From an uncultured Victivallales bacterium (GTDB taxonomy: Bacteria; Verrucomicrobiota; Lentisphaeria; Victivallales; UBA1829), in the NCBI GenBank assembly GCA_944390735.1, contig CALXRL010000044.1:62001-126000 (forward strand): a stretch of DNA of 64,000 nucleotides, in the 5' to 3' direction. Numbering within the stretch: the first letter of the stretch is position 1; each line of letters starts with the position of its first letter. The notes below the pieces were generated by a model, which searched no databases, was not told the origin of the DNA, and worked only from the letters and a program-made list of their open reading frames with translations. Below, in pieces: positions 26,018 through 36,658 of the stretch. The translations under genes and the position numbers were made by a program.

Positions 26018-26850
26018 TATCCGCAACCATTTTGACTCTTAACGAAGAGCGCAATATTGTTGACTGTATTCAAACCTTGCGTTCCTGGTGCAATGATATT
26101 GTCGTCTATGACTCATTCAGTACGGATCGAACGGTTGAACTTGCTAAACAGGAAGGCGCTCGGGTTTTTCAGAGAAAATTTGATAATTATGCTGCTCAAC
26201 GGAATGCCGCATTGAGAGAAGTTTCTTATCCCGGAGAATGGGTTTTAATGGTGGATGCCGATGAGAGATGGGACGGAAAAATAGGAAAATTTCTGAAGGA
26301 GGCAATCTCCGACCCGCAATATCAATCTACTGATATTTTCCACTTCCAGCGAAAAGACATCTTTCTGGGACGCTGGCTGAAACACAACATTGGCTCGAAC
26401 ACATGGTCCGGCAGATTGCTGCGTCGTAAAAATGTCTCTATTGCGCGAGATATCAATGAAGAATATCACTGTTCCGGTAAAAAAAGTTATCTTTCCGGCT
26501 GCCGTTTTATTCATTATCCCTTCAGCAACGGGATCAGCTGGTGGTTTGCGCGCCACAATCGTTACTCCGATATGGAAGCAATTCGCTTGATGGCGGAACG
26601 CTCTGAAAAAGTTCCCTGGAAAGGTCTTGTTGGCAAAGATCCTATTCTGCGACGCAAGGCTCTCAAACAATTCTTTTACCGAATGCCAGGAAGACCATTC
26701 ATCATGTTCTGCATTCTTTATTTTCTGAAGCTGGGTTTTCTTGATGGTCGAGCAGGATTTCATTATTCTTTACTGCGGGCAATCTATGAATATATGATTG
26801 AATTGAAAATTATGGAAGCAAAAAGACTCATGAAACACTTGAAGGTTTAA
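26014..26850 (+). CDS. GT2 family glycosyltransferase (WaaE/KdtX-like)
   Basis: 278 residues. The N-terminus ISATILTLNEERNIVDCIQT is the GT2 nucleotide-binding strand; DIVVYDSFSTDRTVELAKQE carries the first Asp cluster, and VLMVDADERWD is the metal-binding D-x-D type motif followed by E-R. The pattern 'NEE.ni..cl.s...w.deivvvDs.StD.T' and the later FARHNRYSDMEA match glycosyltransferases of the WaaE/KdtX type known from LPS core and exopolysaccharide loci. A C-terminal hydrophobic stretch (MFCILYFLKLGFLDGRAGFH) probably touches the membrane. It is the only GT-A fold transferase of the cassette. Confidence 0.85.
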   Translation: MISATILTLNEERNIVDCIQTLRSWCNDIVVYDSFSTDRTVELAKQEGARVFQRKFDNYAAQRNAALREVSYPGEWVLMVDADERWDGKIGKFLKEAISDPQYQSTDIFHFQRKDIFLGRWLKHNIGSNTWSGRLLRRKNVSIARDINEEYHCSGKKSYLSGCRFIHYPFSNGISWWFARHNRYSDMEAIRLMAERSEKVPWKGLVGKDPILRRKALKQFFYRMPGRPFIMFCILYFLKLGFLDGRAGFHYSLLRAIYEYMIELKIMEAKRLMKHLKV

Positions 26851-26863
26851 TTGCAGGAATCCT

Positions 26864-28060
26864 ATGAAATCCATTTTGCTGATTTATCATTTTTTCTACC
26901 CGGATCCCGTTGTTAGTGCAAGACTGTTTTCCGATCTAGCGGAATTTCTTGTGGAAAATGGTTTTAAGGTTACGGTTTTCACGGGGGATCATCTCATCCG
27001 TTCAACAAAAATACTGGCATCGAATGAGGTTTGGAATGGAATAAAAATACAACGCTTTCATCGTCCGAACTTCTCACAGGGGAGCAACTTTGGCCGATTG
27101 TTCAATTCTGCTGTTTTGCAATTGAAATGGCTTGCGGCTATCCGAAAACATCGATTTGATTTTGATGCAATCATTCTCGGAACAGATCCCCAGTTTGCCT
27201 ACATGATGTTTCCAATACTCCGCTTCCTGAACAGGAAAATCAGACTGATTCATTGGGTTTTTGATCTGTACCCAGAAGCAATTCTTGTCAATTCTCCGAA
27301 ATGGATGAAAACTCTTGCATGGTTCACAAAACCGTTTGCAAAAATTGCTTATAAGCAGGTAGACGACATGATTGATATCGGAACGCATATGAGAAAACGT
27401 TTATGTTCCTATCATCATGCTGGCAGGATTCAAACCATGACGCCATGGGCAATCATGGAACCGGACACAGTTCCTGAATCCGATCCGGAAATTCGAAAGG
27501 AGCTCTTTGGGAATGCAAAGTTGGGACTTCTTTACTCAGGAACCGTTGGACATGCACATAACTTAGCACCCTTTATCGAACTGGCAAGAGAATGCAGACG
27601 AAGTCAGATCAATGCAGCCTTCTGTTTTGCAGGCTACGGCAACTGCTTTAATGCTCAAATTTCCTGTTTAACACCAGAAGATACGAATATCCGAATTGCC
27701 GCTTTCACAGATGAAAAGGAATTGCAAAAACGCCTTTCTGCCGCCGATATTCATTTGATATCTCTCCGACCAGAATGGGAGGGAATTGTTGTACCTTCCA
27801 AATTCTTCGGAGCACTTGCCATTGGACGCCCCATCTTATTTTCAGGTCCTGAAAAAAGTGAAATAGCCGAGTGGTGCACTTCCCTGAAACTAGGCTGGAT
27901 TCTCTCTGAAAAAACTGTTCAAGAAATAAAATTGCAACTTCTCCATCCGGATCAGATCAAGGATATGCGGCAACATGTTTTTCAGTGTTATCACAGCCAA
28001 TTCTCCAAACGCTGTGTCTTACAGCATTGGAAAGATCTGCTCTGCGAAACTCCAAGATGA
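26864..28060 (+). CDS. GT4 family glycosyltransferase, WbuB-like
   Basis: 398 residues. The opening LIYHFFYPDPVVSARLFSDL is the characteristic start of WbuB-like transferases, whose 'PP' loop binds the acceptor. LIHWVFDLYPEAIL follows, then MIDIGTHMRKRL, LLYSGTVGHAHNLAPFIELA, FCFAGYGNCFNAQI and SLRPEWEGIVVPSKFFGALA, the donor-binding block in this group (usually 'vPSK.y..la.GrP'). It is the last gene of the cassette: a strong terminator lies 165 nt downstream. Donor unknown; related enzymes transfer fucosamine or glucose. Confidence 0.9.
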   Translation: MKSILLIYHFFYPDPVVSARLFSDLAEFLVENGFKVTVFTGDHLIRSTKILASNEVWNGIKIQRFHRPNFSQGSNFGRLFNSAVLQLKWLAAIRKHRFDFDAIILGTDPQFAYMMFPILRFLNRKIRLIHWVFDLYPEAILVNSPKWMKTLAWFTKPFAKIAYKQVDDMIDIGTHMRKRLCSYHHAGRIQTMTPWAIMEPDTVPESDPEIRKELFGNAKLGLLYSGTVGHAHNLAPFIELARECRRSQINAAFCFAGYGNCFNAQISCLTPEDTNIRIAAFTDEKELQKRLSAADIHLISLRPEWEGIVVPSKFFGALAIGRPILFSGPEKSEIAEWCTSLKLGWILSEKTVQEIKLQLLHPDQIKDMRQHVFQCYHSQFSKRCVLQHWKDLLCETPR

Positions 28061-28224
28061 CATTCCCTTTAAGAAATAAATTTCCGATCATCAAAAAGGA
28101 TGGATCGGATCGACATTAACAGAATCGGGAAGATTGAATTCAAAAATGTCCGGAGACCCTCTCCTCGGATCGGAAATGCCGGACAATTTCTTGGGAAATA
28201 AATAAGAATCCCTGCAGAAAACAA

Positions 28225-28275
28225 AATGCCGTCCGACGGTCTGAATTCTCGGACGGCATTTCTTCTTTTTCTCTG
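28225..28275. terminator. Bidirectional intrinsic terminator closing the polysaccharide locus
   Basis: A perfect 12-bp stem AATGCCGTCCGA / TCGGACGGCATT (28225-28236 and 28249-28260) is followed by TCTTCTTTTT on the + strand and, read from the other side, by TTTTGTTTTC on the - strand. It therefore serves both the glycosyltransferase gene and the convergent ThuA-like gene. A second, weaker 7-bp inverted repeat (TGTCCGG / CCGGACA, 28147-28185) lies just upstream. Confidence 0.9.
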
Positions 28276-28313
28276 AATCTCTCGGCTTTTCTCTGAGACT
28301 CTCAGCAGAAAAG

Positions 28314-29081
28314 TCAATTCAAAATGATCCCCGCTTTCGGGAAATCCACTCCCTTGTCGGAAATCGGCTCATAAGAGCCTTCCCGATGAGTCTTCGGATA
28401 CGGAGCACGCAGCGTCGGAGCAGCCCACCGGATCCCGTTGGAAATCACACGCAGCACCATCTCATTGTAAAAAGTCCGATAGGCCTCATGACCCGGACGG
28501 AAATAGAAAACTCTCCCATTCCCGCGCTGGAACGTAACTCCACTGCGGAAAACTTCGCCGCCTTCAAACCAGGAAATAAACACCGGCTGAGCATCCCAGG
28601 CAATGCAGAACGGTTCCCCGTACATCTCCTCATGCTCCAGAACAAATGTCTCCGGAATCCCGGCGGCAATCGGATGTGCTGGATTCACACACCAGATCCG
28701 CTCCCGTTCCCCGACCTCCCGCCAATGCAGCTTCCCGCTCGTCCCGTTCAGAAGACGGAAAATCTTCGACATGTGCGAAGAATGAAGACAAATCAGTCCC
28801 ATTCCATCCCACACATGCTGCTGCACTTTCGCCACAATCTCATCCTTCACTTCCGCATGAGCGGCATGTCCCCACCAGATCAGAACATCCGTGGAATCCA
28901 GCACCTCGTCGGTCAATCCGTGTTCCGGCTCGTCAAGCGTGGCATAGCCGATCTCAAAATCCTCGCAGGCAATTCCCGCTCCGATCGCCTTGTGAAGACC
29001 CTCCGGATAAATTTTCCGAACCCCTTCGTTGTTGCGTTCATGACGGAACTCATTCCAGATGGTAACTCTGATCTTTGCCAT
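28314..29081 (-). CDS. ThuA-like domain protein
   Basis: 255 residues. The ThuA fold, a glutamine-amidotransferase-like alpha/beta domain, shows in [53 protein letters not shown], then [20 protein letters not shown] and the final [20 protein letters not shown]. ThuA proteins belong to sugar-catabolic gene sets (first described with trehalose use in rhizobia), yet their chemistry is still uncertain. Start ATG at 29081 follows GGAGGAG by 7 nt; an in-frame GTG three codons earlier sits on that site and is unlikely. It is a single-gene unit with its own promoter at 29149-29157 and a shared terminator. Confidence 0.85.
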   Translation of the reverse strand: MAKIRVTIWNEFRHERNNEGVRKIYPEGLHKAIGAGIACEDFEIGYATLDEPEHGLTDEVLDSTDVLIWWGHAAHAEVKDEIVAKVQQHVWDGMGLICLHSSHMSKIFRLLNGTSGKLHWREVGERERIWCVNPAHPIAAGIPETFVLEHEEMYGEPFCIAWDAQPVFISWFEGGEVFRSGVTFQRGNGRVFYFRPGHEAYRTFYNEMVLRVISNGIRWAAPTLRAPYPKTHREGSYEPISDKGVDFPKAGIILN

Positions 29082-29148
29082 TCGAAGCACTCCTCCAAAC
29101 TCTTTTTTGATGATTCAATTCCTGCGGAAGTATTCCCCTGTTTCCGTT

Positions 29149-29157
29149 ATTATAGCA
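29149..29157 (-). promoter_or_regulatory. Extended -10 promoter for the ThuA-like gene
   Basis: Reading the - strand, TGC stands directly before TATAAT, an extended -10 element about 70 nt upstream of the ThuA-like start. The hexamer 17 bp further upstream (TATAAA) is a poor -35, which extended -10 promoters can tolerate. Confidence 0.5.
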
Positions 29158-29277
29158 TAAACTCTCCTCTTTTTATATGCAGAAAACAATCACGATTTTA
29201 TAGAAAACGAACTTGAAACGACTTGCTCCATTTTCATTCCACCGCTCCTACCCCCGGTAAAAAATGCACAACTTTGC

Positions 29278-29305
29278 TTGAATTTTCCCCGCGGACGCAT
29301 ATTAT
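29278..29305 (+). promoter_or_regulatory. Sigma-70 promoter for polA
   Basis: TTGAAT, 16-bp spacer, TATTAT, placed 25 nt before the polA start codon, so transcription would begin about 17 nt before the ATG. The ribosome site GGGAGA lies between. Confidence 0.6.
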
Positions 29306-29329
29306 AGAATAGAAAACAGGGAGAATTTC

Positions 29330-31492
29330 ATGGATACCGACAACTGGAAACTGCCTCCGATCGAAAAGATCCCGGAGGCCTACAGCGCCATCGCGGACAA
29401 CCGCGTCTCCTTGGACGCAAACTCCGCAAAAGTGCGCTCCTCGGACAACTCAAAAACCTATACCGTCCGCTGGCAGGATGACGCCTACACCTCCGATGAC
29501 AACGGCTCAAAATGGCAGAACTATTCCGGTTATCCGATCCTCGCCGTTCTCCTCCTTCAGGGAAAACTTCCCCTCAACCGCCGGATCGCCGATCTTTTCC
29601 GCGCAATCCCCTGGAAGGAACTCAACAAGGCGCATAAAAACAAATACCCGGAAGCTCTCGCCGAAATCCTGGCTGGAATGTCCGAATCCGAACGGAACAG
29701 CATCGAACAGGATATGCGCATCGTCTATGACGCTCTTGCCAAACTCCAACTGAAACGTCTCCGTCATACTGCCGCTTCCAAAAAAACAGTTCCGGAAGTG
29801 AAACTTTCCCCGTTTCCCGCACCCGCCGTCCTGGAGACAAAAACAAGGGAGCAGCTCGCCGAACTCCTGACGCTCTGCCGGAAAACGGATCCGGTCGTTT
29901 TCATCGCCGATTCCACTCTCGAAAATCTCTGGATCAGAACCGGTCAGGGCATCCATCTTGCGGCCGAAGCGACATTCGGAAAAGAGCACTTTCAACACTT
30001 CCTCTCCGCATTTTTCAGTGAGGATCTCCGCAAGGTCTCGCACGATGTGAAACCCGTCATGCGCCGTCTGCTCGACCGCGGGCTCCCCGCCGAAGGCTTT
30101 GTCTTCGACACCGCTCTCGCAGCCTATCTTCTGAACGCGCTGGAAGGCAACCGCCCCCTGGGGAAAATCGTTCCCGAATATCTCTCTCTGGAAGCTCCGG
30201 CCGGAGAGGCCGCCTCCACGGAAGCCATCGCCCTTCTTCAGCCGAAACTCACCGCCGAACTGAAACGCTGCGGGATGCAATCTCTTTACTCGGAAATCGA
30301 ATTTCCCCTCTGCCGCGTCCTCGCGGAAATGGAACATACCGGAGTCAGAGTCGATCCGGAAATGCTCAAATCGTTCGGGAAACTGCTCGCGCAAAAGATG
30401 GAAACCGTTCAGAAACAGGCATTCGAACATGCGGGCGAGGTCTTCAATCTCAATTCGCCGAAACAGCTCGGAGAACTCCTGTTCGAAAAACTGAAACTTC
30501 CCTCCGGGAAAAAGACGAAAAACGGCTATTCCACGGACATTGAAGTTCTGGAGTCTCTGAAAAACCGCCATCCGGTCGTTGCCGATGTCATGGAGTTCCG
30601 CCAGCTTTCCAAACTGAAATCCACCTACGCCGACGGACTCCTCGCGGAAATCGCCGGGGATGGACGAATCCATACCACCTTCCAGATGATGACCACCGCC
30701 ACCGGACGTCTGAGCTCAACGGAACCGAATCTCCAGAACATCCCCGTGCGCAGCGAACTGGGCTCCGAACTGCGGAAAATGTTCGTCGCCGCGCCCGGCC
30801 ATCTGCTGATCGACGCCGACTACTCCCAGATCGAACTTCGCATTCTCGCCTGCATCTCCGGCGACAACGCCATGCAGGAGGCCTTCCGTTCCGGCGAAGA
30901 CATCCATACCGCGACGGCATCTCAGGTGTTTCATGTTCCTCCCGATCAGGTCACGCCCGATATGCGGAGAAAAGCCAAAGCGGTCAACTTCGGCATTGTC
31001 TACGGTATCTCCCGGTTTGCGCTGGCGGAGGACATCGGCGTTTCCCGCAAGGAGGCGGATGAATACATGAACCGATATTTTCAGCGCTATTCCGGAGTCC
31101 GGCACTATATGGATTCAATCGTCGAACAGGCAAAACACAATGGATTCGTCTCCACCTTTCTGGGGCGCCGACGCTATCTTCCCGAACTCAAATCCCCCGT
31201 TTACGCCATCCGCTCCTTCGGAGAACGGGTTGCGCTGAACGCTCCGATTCAGGGAGCCTCGGCCGATCTCATCAAACTGGCCATGATCCATGTCTTCCAG
31301 CGCCTGAAACGCGAAAAACTCCGCTCCAGACTGATCCTCCAGATTCATGACGAACTCCTGATCGAATCCCCTCTGGAGGAGGCGGCCGTCGTTGAACGGC
31401 TTCTGAAGGAAGAGATGGAACACGTACAACCCCTCGCCGTCCCGCTTACCGCGGACGTCGGCGCAGGCCCCGACTGGGCCTCGGCAAAATGA
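29330..31492 (+). CDS. polA: DNA polymerase I, atypical: no 5' nuclease, degenerate proofreading, unfamiliar N-terminal domain
   Basis: 720 residues against about 930 in E. coli. The polymerase domain is intact: motif A DADYSQIELR (near 495), motif B RRKAKAVNFGIVYG (near 545) and motif C QIHDELLIE (near 671). The 3'-5' exonuclease fold is still there but its catalytic residues are not: the usual D-x-E of Exo I reads FIADSTLENLW (near 190), and the Exo III Y-x3-D is absent. In place of the 5' flap nuclease there is a domain of about 150 residues (IPEAYSAIADNRV, KTYTVRWQDDAY, YSGYPILAVLLLQGKLPLN) without the nuclease Asp clusters. It would still fill gaps but should need a separate nuclease for primer removal. 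It is followed by ligA after 18 nt. Confidence 0.9.
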   Translation: MDTDNWKLPPIEKIPEAYSAIADNRVSLDANSAKVRSSDNSKTYTVRWQDDAYTSDDNGSKWQNYSGYPILAVLLLQGKLPLNRRIADLFRAIPWKELNKAHKNKYPEALAEILAGMSESERNSIEQDMRIVYDALAKLQLKRLRHTAASKKTVPEVKLSPFPAPAVLETKTREQLAELLTLCRKTDPVVFIADSTLENLWIRTGQGIHLAAEATFGKEHFQHFLSAFFSEDLRKVSHDVKPVMRRLLDRGLPAEGFVFDTALAAYLLNALEGNRPLGKIVPEYLSLEAPAGEAASTEAIALLQPKLTAELKRCGMQSLYSEIEFPLCRVLAEMEHTGVRVDPEMLKSFGKLLAQKMETVQKQAFEHAGEVFNLNSPKQLGELLFEKLKLPSGKKTKNGYSTDIEVLESLKNRHPVVADVMEFRQLSKLKSTYADGLLAEIAGDGRIHTTFQMMTTATGRLSSTEPNLQNIPVRSELGSELRKMFVAAPGHLLIDADYSQIELRILACISGDNAMQEAFRSGEDIHTATASQVFHVPPDQVTPDMRRKAKAVNFGIVYGISRFALAEDIGVSRKEADEYMNRYFQRYSGVRHYMDSIVEQAKHNGFVSTFLGRRRYLPELKSPVYAIRSFGERVALNAPIQGASADLIKLAMIHVFQRLKREKLRSRLILQIHDELLIESPLEEAAVVERLLKEEMEHVQPLAVPLTADVGAGPDWASAK

Positions 31493-33505
<2,013 letters not shown>

Positions 33506-33543
33506 ACAACCAGATCCGCCGGGAGGCAGAGGAAATCGCAGAC

Positions 33544-34800
33544 ATGCAGAAAAACAGGACCGACTGGAGAAGCATCATCTTCCGCGGCGTCGAATCCGAT
33601 GAACTGGATTACAAAGCCGCACAGAACTGGCACGAACTTTCGCGCGCGGGACGGGCAAAATTCGTCCGGCACTGCATTGCCATGGCCAATACCAAAGGAG
33701 GATATGTCGTTGTCGGCGTCGGCGAGGACGCCAACGGCCAGCCCGCCCGCTACACCGGACTCACCGAGGAGCAGAGCAGCTCCTTCGATCCCACGGACGT
33801 CGGCAATTTCATCAACCGCTTCGCCGATCCGGCCGTCGATTTCACCATCGAGCGCCCGGTCGTGGACGGCAGACGATATGCGGTTTTCGTGATCCGCCGT
33901 TTCCGCAACATCCCCCATGTCTGCACCTCCAGCTGCGAAAACGAGCTCCAGCTCGGCACCTTCTACATCCGCACGCCGGACGCCTCCAGCAGACCGGCCT
34001 ACCGTTCCAGCGAGATTCACGCCCTCCTCCAGCGGGCTCTGCGAAATCAGCGGGAGATGCTCGGACGAATGATCCGCGGCATCCTTTACGAAGATCATTC
34101 CATCCAGGAGAATCTTCCCCATTCCCACTTTTCCGAAGAGATCTCCCACGCATGGAATTTCTTCAGCAAGCACAGCGAAAGTTCCGCGCGGAAAACCTTC
34201 TGCTTTTCGCTCTCTGTCGCGCCTTCGGAATATGTGGCGGAGAAATTCAGTCTTTCCGAACTCCGGGATGCGGCCGCGGAAGCGTTTCTCCTTCTTCCCG
34301 ATCCGGTTTTCATGGCCGACGGAGACTTGAAAAACGCCTACTTTACCAACGTCTCCCTCCGCTTTCTCGCCTCGAACAAGGACCGCTGCTGGCAGCTCTA
34401 TCAGTCGGGGCTGTTCTGGTTTGCCGCCTTTCTTCCGCTGAAAGAGGGCGGGGTCTCCTACCGTCTTCTTCTGAAACTCTTCGCCGAAGCAGTCAAATTT
34501 CTCGCCCAGCTCTACGCGATTCTGGGATACAGCGAGGATCTTCTGAGCATTCAGGTCTCGCTCCGGGATGTGGAAAACATCCCCCTGACGGAAGCGCCGC
34601 TCTCCACGGACGACTTCGAATTCGTCTGCCGGATTCCGGAAATTTCCTTCAAAGTGGAACGCAGCGCGGCTGATCTCTCCGCCTCCCCCTCCGCCCACGC
34701 GGTCTACCTCATCAAGAAGTGCTGCGAGCGATTCAATCTCCCCGAGGGGCGCCATCGGGACCTGCAGAAGGATGTCTCCCGCTGCCAGACCCGCGAGTGA
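33544..34800 (+). CDS. AlbA_2 (Schlafen-like, divergent AAA-4) domain protein
   Basis: 418 residues. The N-terminal AlbA_2 domain (about 13-150) is recognised by the opening ESDELDYKAAQNWHELS, followed by FVRHCIAMANTKGGYVVVGV and later YAVFVIRRFRNIPHVC and GTFYIRTPDAS. This domain is related to the Schlafen core and is found in putative DNA-binding or nuclease-like regulators. The C-terminal 260 residues are not recognised; they are rich in Leu and Arg and look largely helical. It lies 38 nt after ligA on the same strand, with AGAGGAA before the ATG, so it may share that transcript. Function unknown. Confidence 0.7.
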   Translation: MQKNRTDWRSIIFRGVESDELDYKAAQNWHELSRAGRAKFVRHCIAMANTKGGYVVVGVGEDANGQPARYTGLTEEQSSSFDPTDVGNFINRFADPAVDFTIERPVVDGRRYAVFVIRRFRNIPHVCTSSCENELQLGTFYIRTPDASSRPAYRSSEIHALLQRALRNQREMLGRMIRGILYEDHSIQENLPHSHFSEEISHAWNFFSKHSESSARKTFCFSLSVAPSEYVAEKFSLSELRDAAAEAFLLLPDPVFMADGDLKNAYFTNVSLRFLASNKDRCWQLYQSGLFWFAAFLPLKEGGVSYRLLLKLFAEAVKFLAQLYAILGYSEDLLSIQVSLRDVENIPLTEAPLSTDDFEFVCRIPEISFKVERSAADLSASPSAHAVYLIKKCCERFNLPEGRHRDLQKDVSRCQTRE

Positions 34801-34808
34801 ACCGGCAA

Positions 34809-34825
34809 TCCGCCGCACCGGCGGA
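34809..34825. terminator. Short hairpin between convergent genes
   Basis: TCCGCCG-CAC-CGGCGGA is a perfect 7-bp stem between the AlbA_2 gene and the mlaD gene that meets it head on. No T-tract adjoins it on the + side; it is placed as a terminator would be but is unproven. Confidence 0.4.
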
Positions 34826-34830
34826 AAACC

Positions 34831-35877
34831 TTACAGCGCCCCGAACGCAATGCTCCCGAAAGTGGCGACCGGCGCCATCTCGCGGAAATCCTCAATGGCC
34901 GCCCGCAGCTGACGAACCGTATCCCGGAGTTCATTGTAGAACTCGTCGCTGGCCAGAATCTTGCCGGCGGATCCCTTCCCGGATTCCACGGCGCCGAGAA
35001 TGCTGTTGGCACGGTCAATGGCGGTCCGCAGCTCCGTGTAAATCTCGCCGGAATCCATGGCCATTTTGCCGAGCGAGCTTTTGCCGGAGGCGATCTGCCG
35101 CGTAACATCACGAAGCTCCTTCAGCGTTGTGTCAAGCGAATGGTAAACATCCTCGTTCTGCACGAGTTTCCCGAGCGTTCCCTTCCCCTTCTCCAGATTC
35201 TCCAGAAGAAGCGCAAGACGCGCAAACGAGGACTGCGCCGTATCATAGAACAGCGGATCGTTGAAAAGCTTGCCGATCGTCCCCTTCCCGGAACGGATGT
35301 CCTTGCAGATGTCATTCAGAAAGACGGTGTTGAGCTGAATGCTCTTGACAGCCTCCTTGACCTGCCCCATAAACTCGTCATTGAGGAAATTCTCCCGGAA
35401 CTTGACTTCGTCGGCCTTCAGAGCGGCGATCAGCTGCGAGGCCTCCGCAATGATGTCCACCGGAGGATACCCTTTGAACACCGTCTCCGAAGTCGCCAGT
35501 TTTTTCGAGGATCCCGGCTTGATGTTGATGTAGGCGCCGCCGAACACCGAGGAGTTCTGTATCGTGAATTCCGTGTCCACCGGCAGCTTCACATCGGATT
35601 TCAGGCTGATGCGCACCTGGACGGAACTGCTGTCGGGCGCCAGACCGAGATGAGAAACATATCCGGTCTCCACCCCCAGGATTTTCACCTTGTCGTTGAT
35701 CGCCAGCGCCCCCGCATTCGGGAACTCCGCCCGGTAGACATACTCCCGATGCTTGAAAAGAATGTCCCTCCCGCTCACGAGAGCCGTGAAATACAGGATA
35801 ATCAACAATGCGCCGATGCAGAGCAGCCCGGTCGCATATTCCATGGAAAATACTCTGTTTCTGAATCTGCCTTTCAT
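34831..35877 (-). CDS. mlaD: MlaD-type MCE-domain lipid transport protein
   Basis: 348 residues. One N-terminal membrane helix (YATGLLCIGALLIILYFTAL) anchors an MCE domain (about 43-125: VYRAEFPNAGALAINDKVKI, GYVSHLGLAPDSSSVQVRI, SVFGGAYINIKPGS). MCE rings pass phospholipids between inner and outer membrane. The C-terminal half contains four related segments around GKGTIGKLF, GKGTLGKLV, GKSSLGKMA and GKGSAGKIL, each followed by an acidic-aromatic run and a helix; this is longer than E. coli MlaD (183 residues). Start follows the mlaF stop by 3 nt; last gene of the mla operon. Confidence 0.9.
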   Translation of the reverse strand: MKGRFRNRVFSMEYATGLLCIGALLIILYFTALVSGRDILFKHREYVYRAEFPNAGALAINDKVKILGVETGYVSHLGLAPDSSSVQVRISLKSDVKLPVDTEFTIQNSSVFGGAYINIKPGSSKKLATSETVFKGYPPVDIIAEASQLIAALKADEVKFRENFLNDEFMGQVKEAVKSIQLNTVFLNDICKDIRSGKGTIGKLFNDPLFYDTAQSSFARLALLLENLEKGKGTLGKLVQNEDVYHSLDTTLKELRDVTRQIASGKSSLGKMAMDSGEIYTELRTAIDRANSILGAVESGKGSAGKILASDEFYNELRDTVRQLRAAIEDFREMAPVATFGSIAFGAL

Positions 35878-35880
35878 TTG

Positions 35881-36633
35881 TCACCCGCCTGTCTGAATAT
35901 GAATGGAGAACTGGGCATGGATAAATTCACGCACCAGTTCGTTTTTACTGTTTTTAAACTGTTCTGGCGTACCGAACTCCACCACCTGTCCGCCGGAAAG
36001 CATCGCAATCCTGTCCGCGATGCCGAACGCGCTGCAGAGATCGTGTGTCACGACCACGGACGTCATGCCGAAACGTTTCTGAAGCGAAACGATCAGCGCG
36101 TCGATTTTCCGCGACATGACCGGATCCAGTCCGGATGTCGGTTCGTCGTACAGCATGATCTCCGGATCGCAGACGACGGCCCTCGCCAGTCCCGCCCGTT
36201 TCTGCATTCCCCCCGAGATCTCATTCGGGAACTTCTCCGCGGAATCGGTCATATTCAGGAATGCAAGAATCTCCCCGACCTTCTCGCGGATCTTTCCTTC
36301 CGGCATCCGGAAACGCTCCCGCAGCGGCAGGGCGATATTGTCATACACCGTCATCCATCCGAGCAGCGCACCCGACTGGAAAAGCATCCCCACCTTCGAA
36401 CGGTATTCCCGCAACTCCCGGGCGGAAAGCTCCGGCACCTCCCGCCCCATGACACGGATGCTTCCGCGATCCGGTGCCATCAGCCCGATGATGTGATTCA
36501 GCGTCACCGATTTGCCCGTTCCGGACGGACCGACAATCACCAGCGTCTCCCCCCGGTCGATCGACACCGAGAGCCCGTTCAGAATGTTCCTTCCCCCCAG
36601 TCGCTTGTACACATTGACCAGTTCCACCATCAT
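35881..36633 (-). CDS. mlaF: MlaF-type ABC transporter ATPase
   Basis: 250 residues. ABC ATPase motifs in order: Walker A GPSGTGKSVT (near 35-44), Q-loop MLFQSGALLGWMTVYDN, signature EISGGMQKRAGLARA (near 140-154), Walker B MLYDEPTSGLDP and switch VVTHDL. The 'FQSGALFdslTV.eNv' form of the Q-loop and the signature SGGMQKR are hallmarks of MlaF/MkL ATPases that drive lipid transport with MlaE. AAAGGAGA lies 8 nt before the first of two ATGs (36633). It is the middle gene of mlaE-mlaF-mlaD. Confidence 0.95.
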   Translation of the reverse strand: MMVELVNVYKRLGGRNILNGLSVSIDRGETLVIVGPSGTGKSVTLNHIIGLMAPDRGSIRVMGREVPELSARELREYRSKVGMLFQSGALLGWMTVYDNIALPLRERFRMPEGKIREKVGEILAFLNMTDSAEKFPNEISGGMQKRAGLARAVVCDPEIMLYDEPTSGLDPVMSRKIDALIVSLQKRFGMTSVVVTHDLCSAFGIADRIAMLSGGQVVEFGTPEQFKNSKNELVREFIHAQFSIHIQTGG

Positions 36634-36658
36634 ACGTTTCGTCTCCTTTCCCCCTCCG

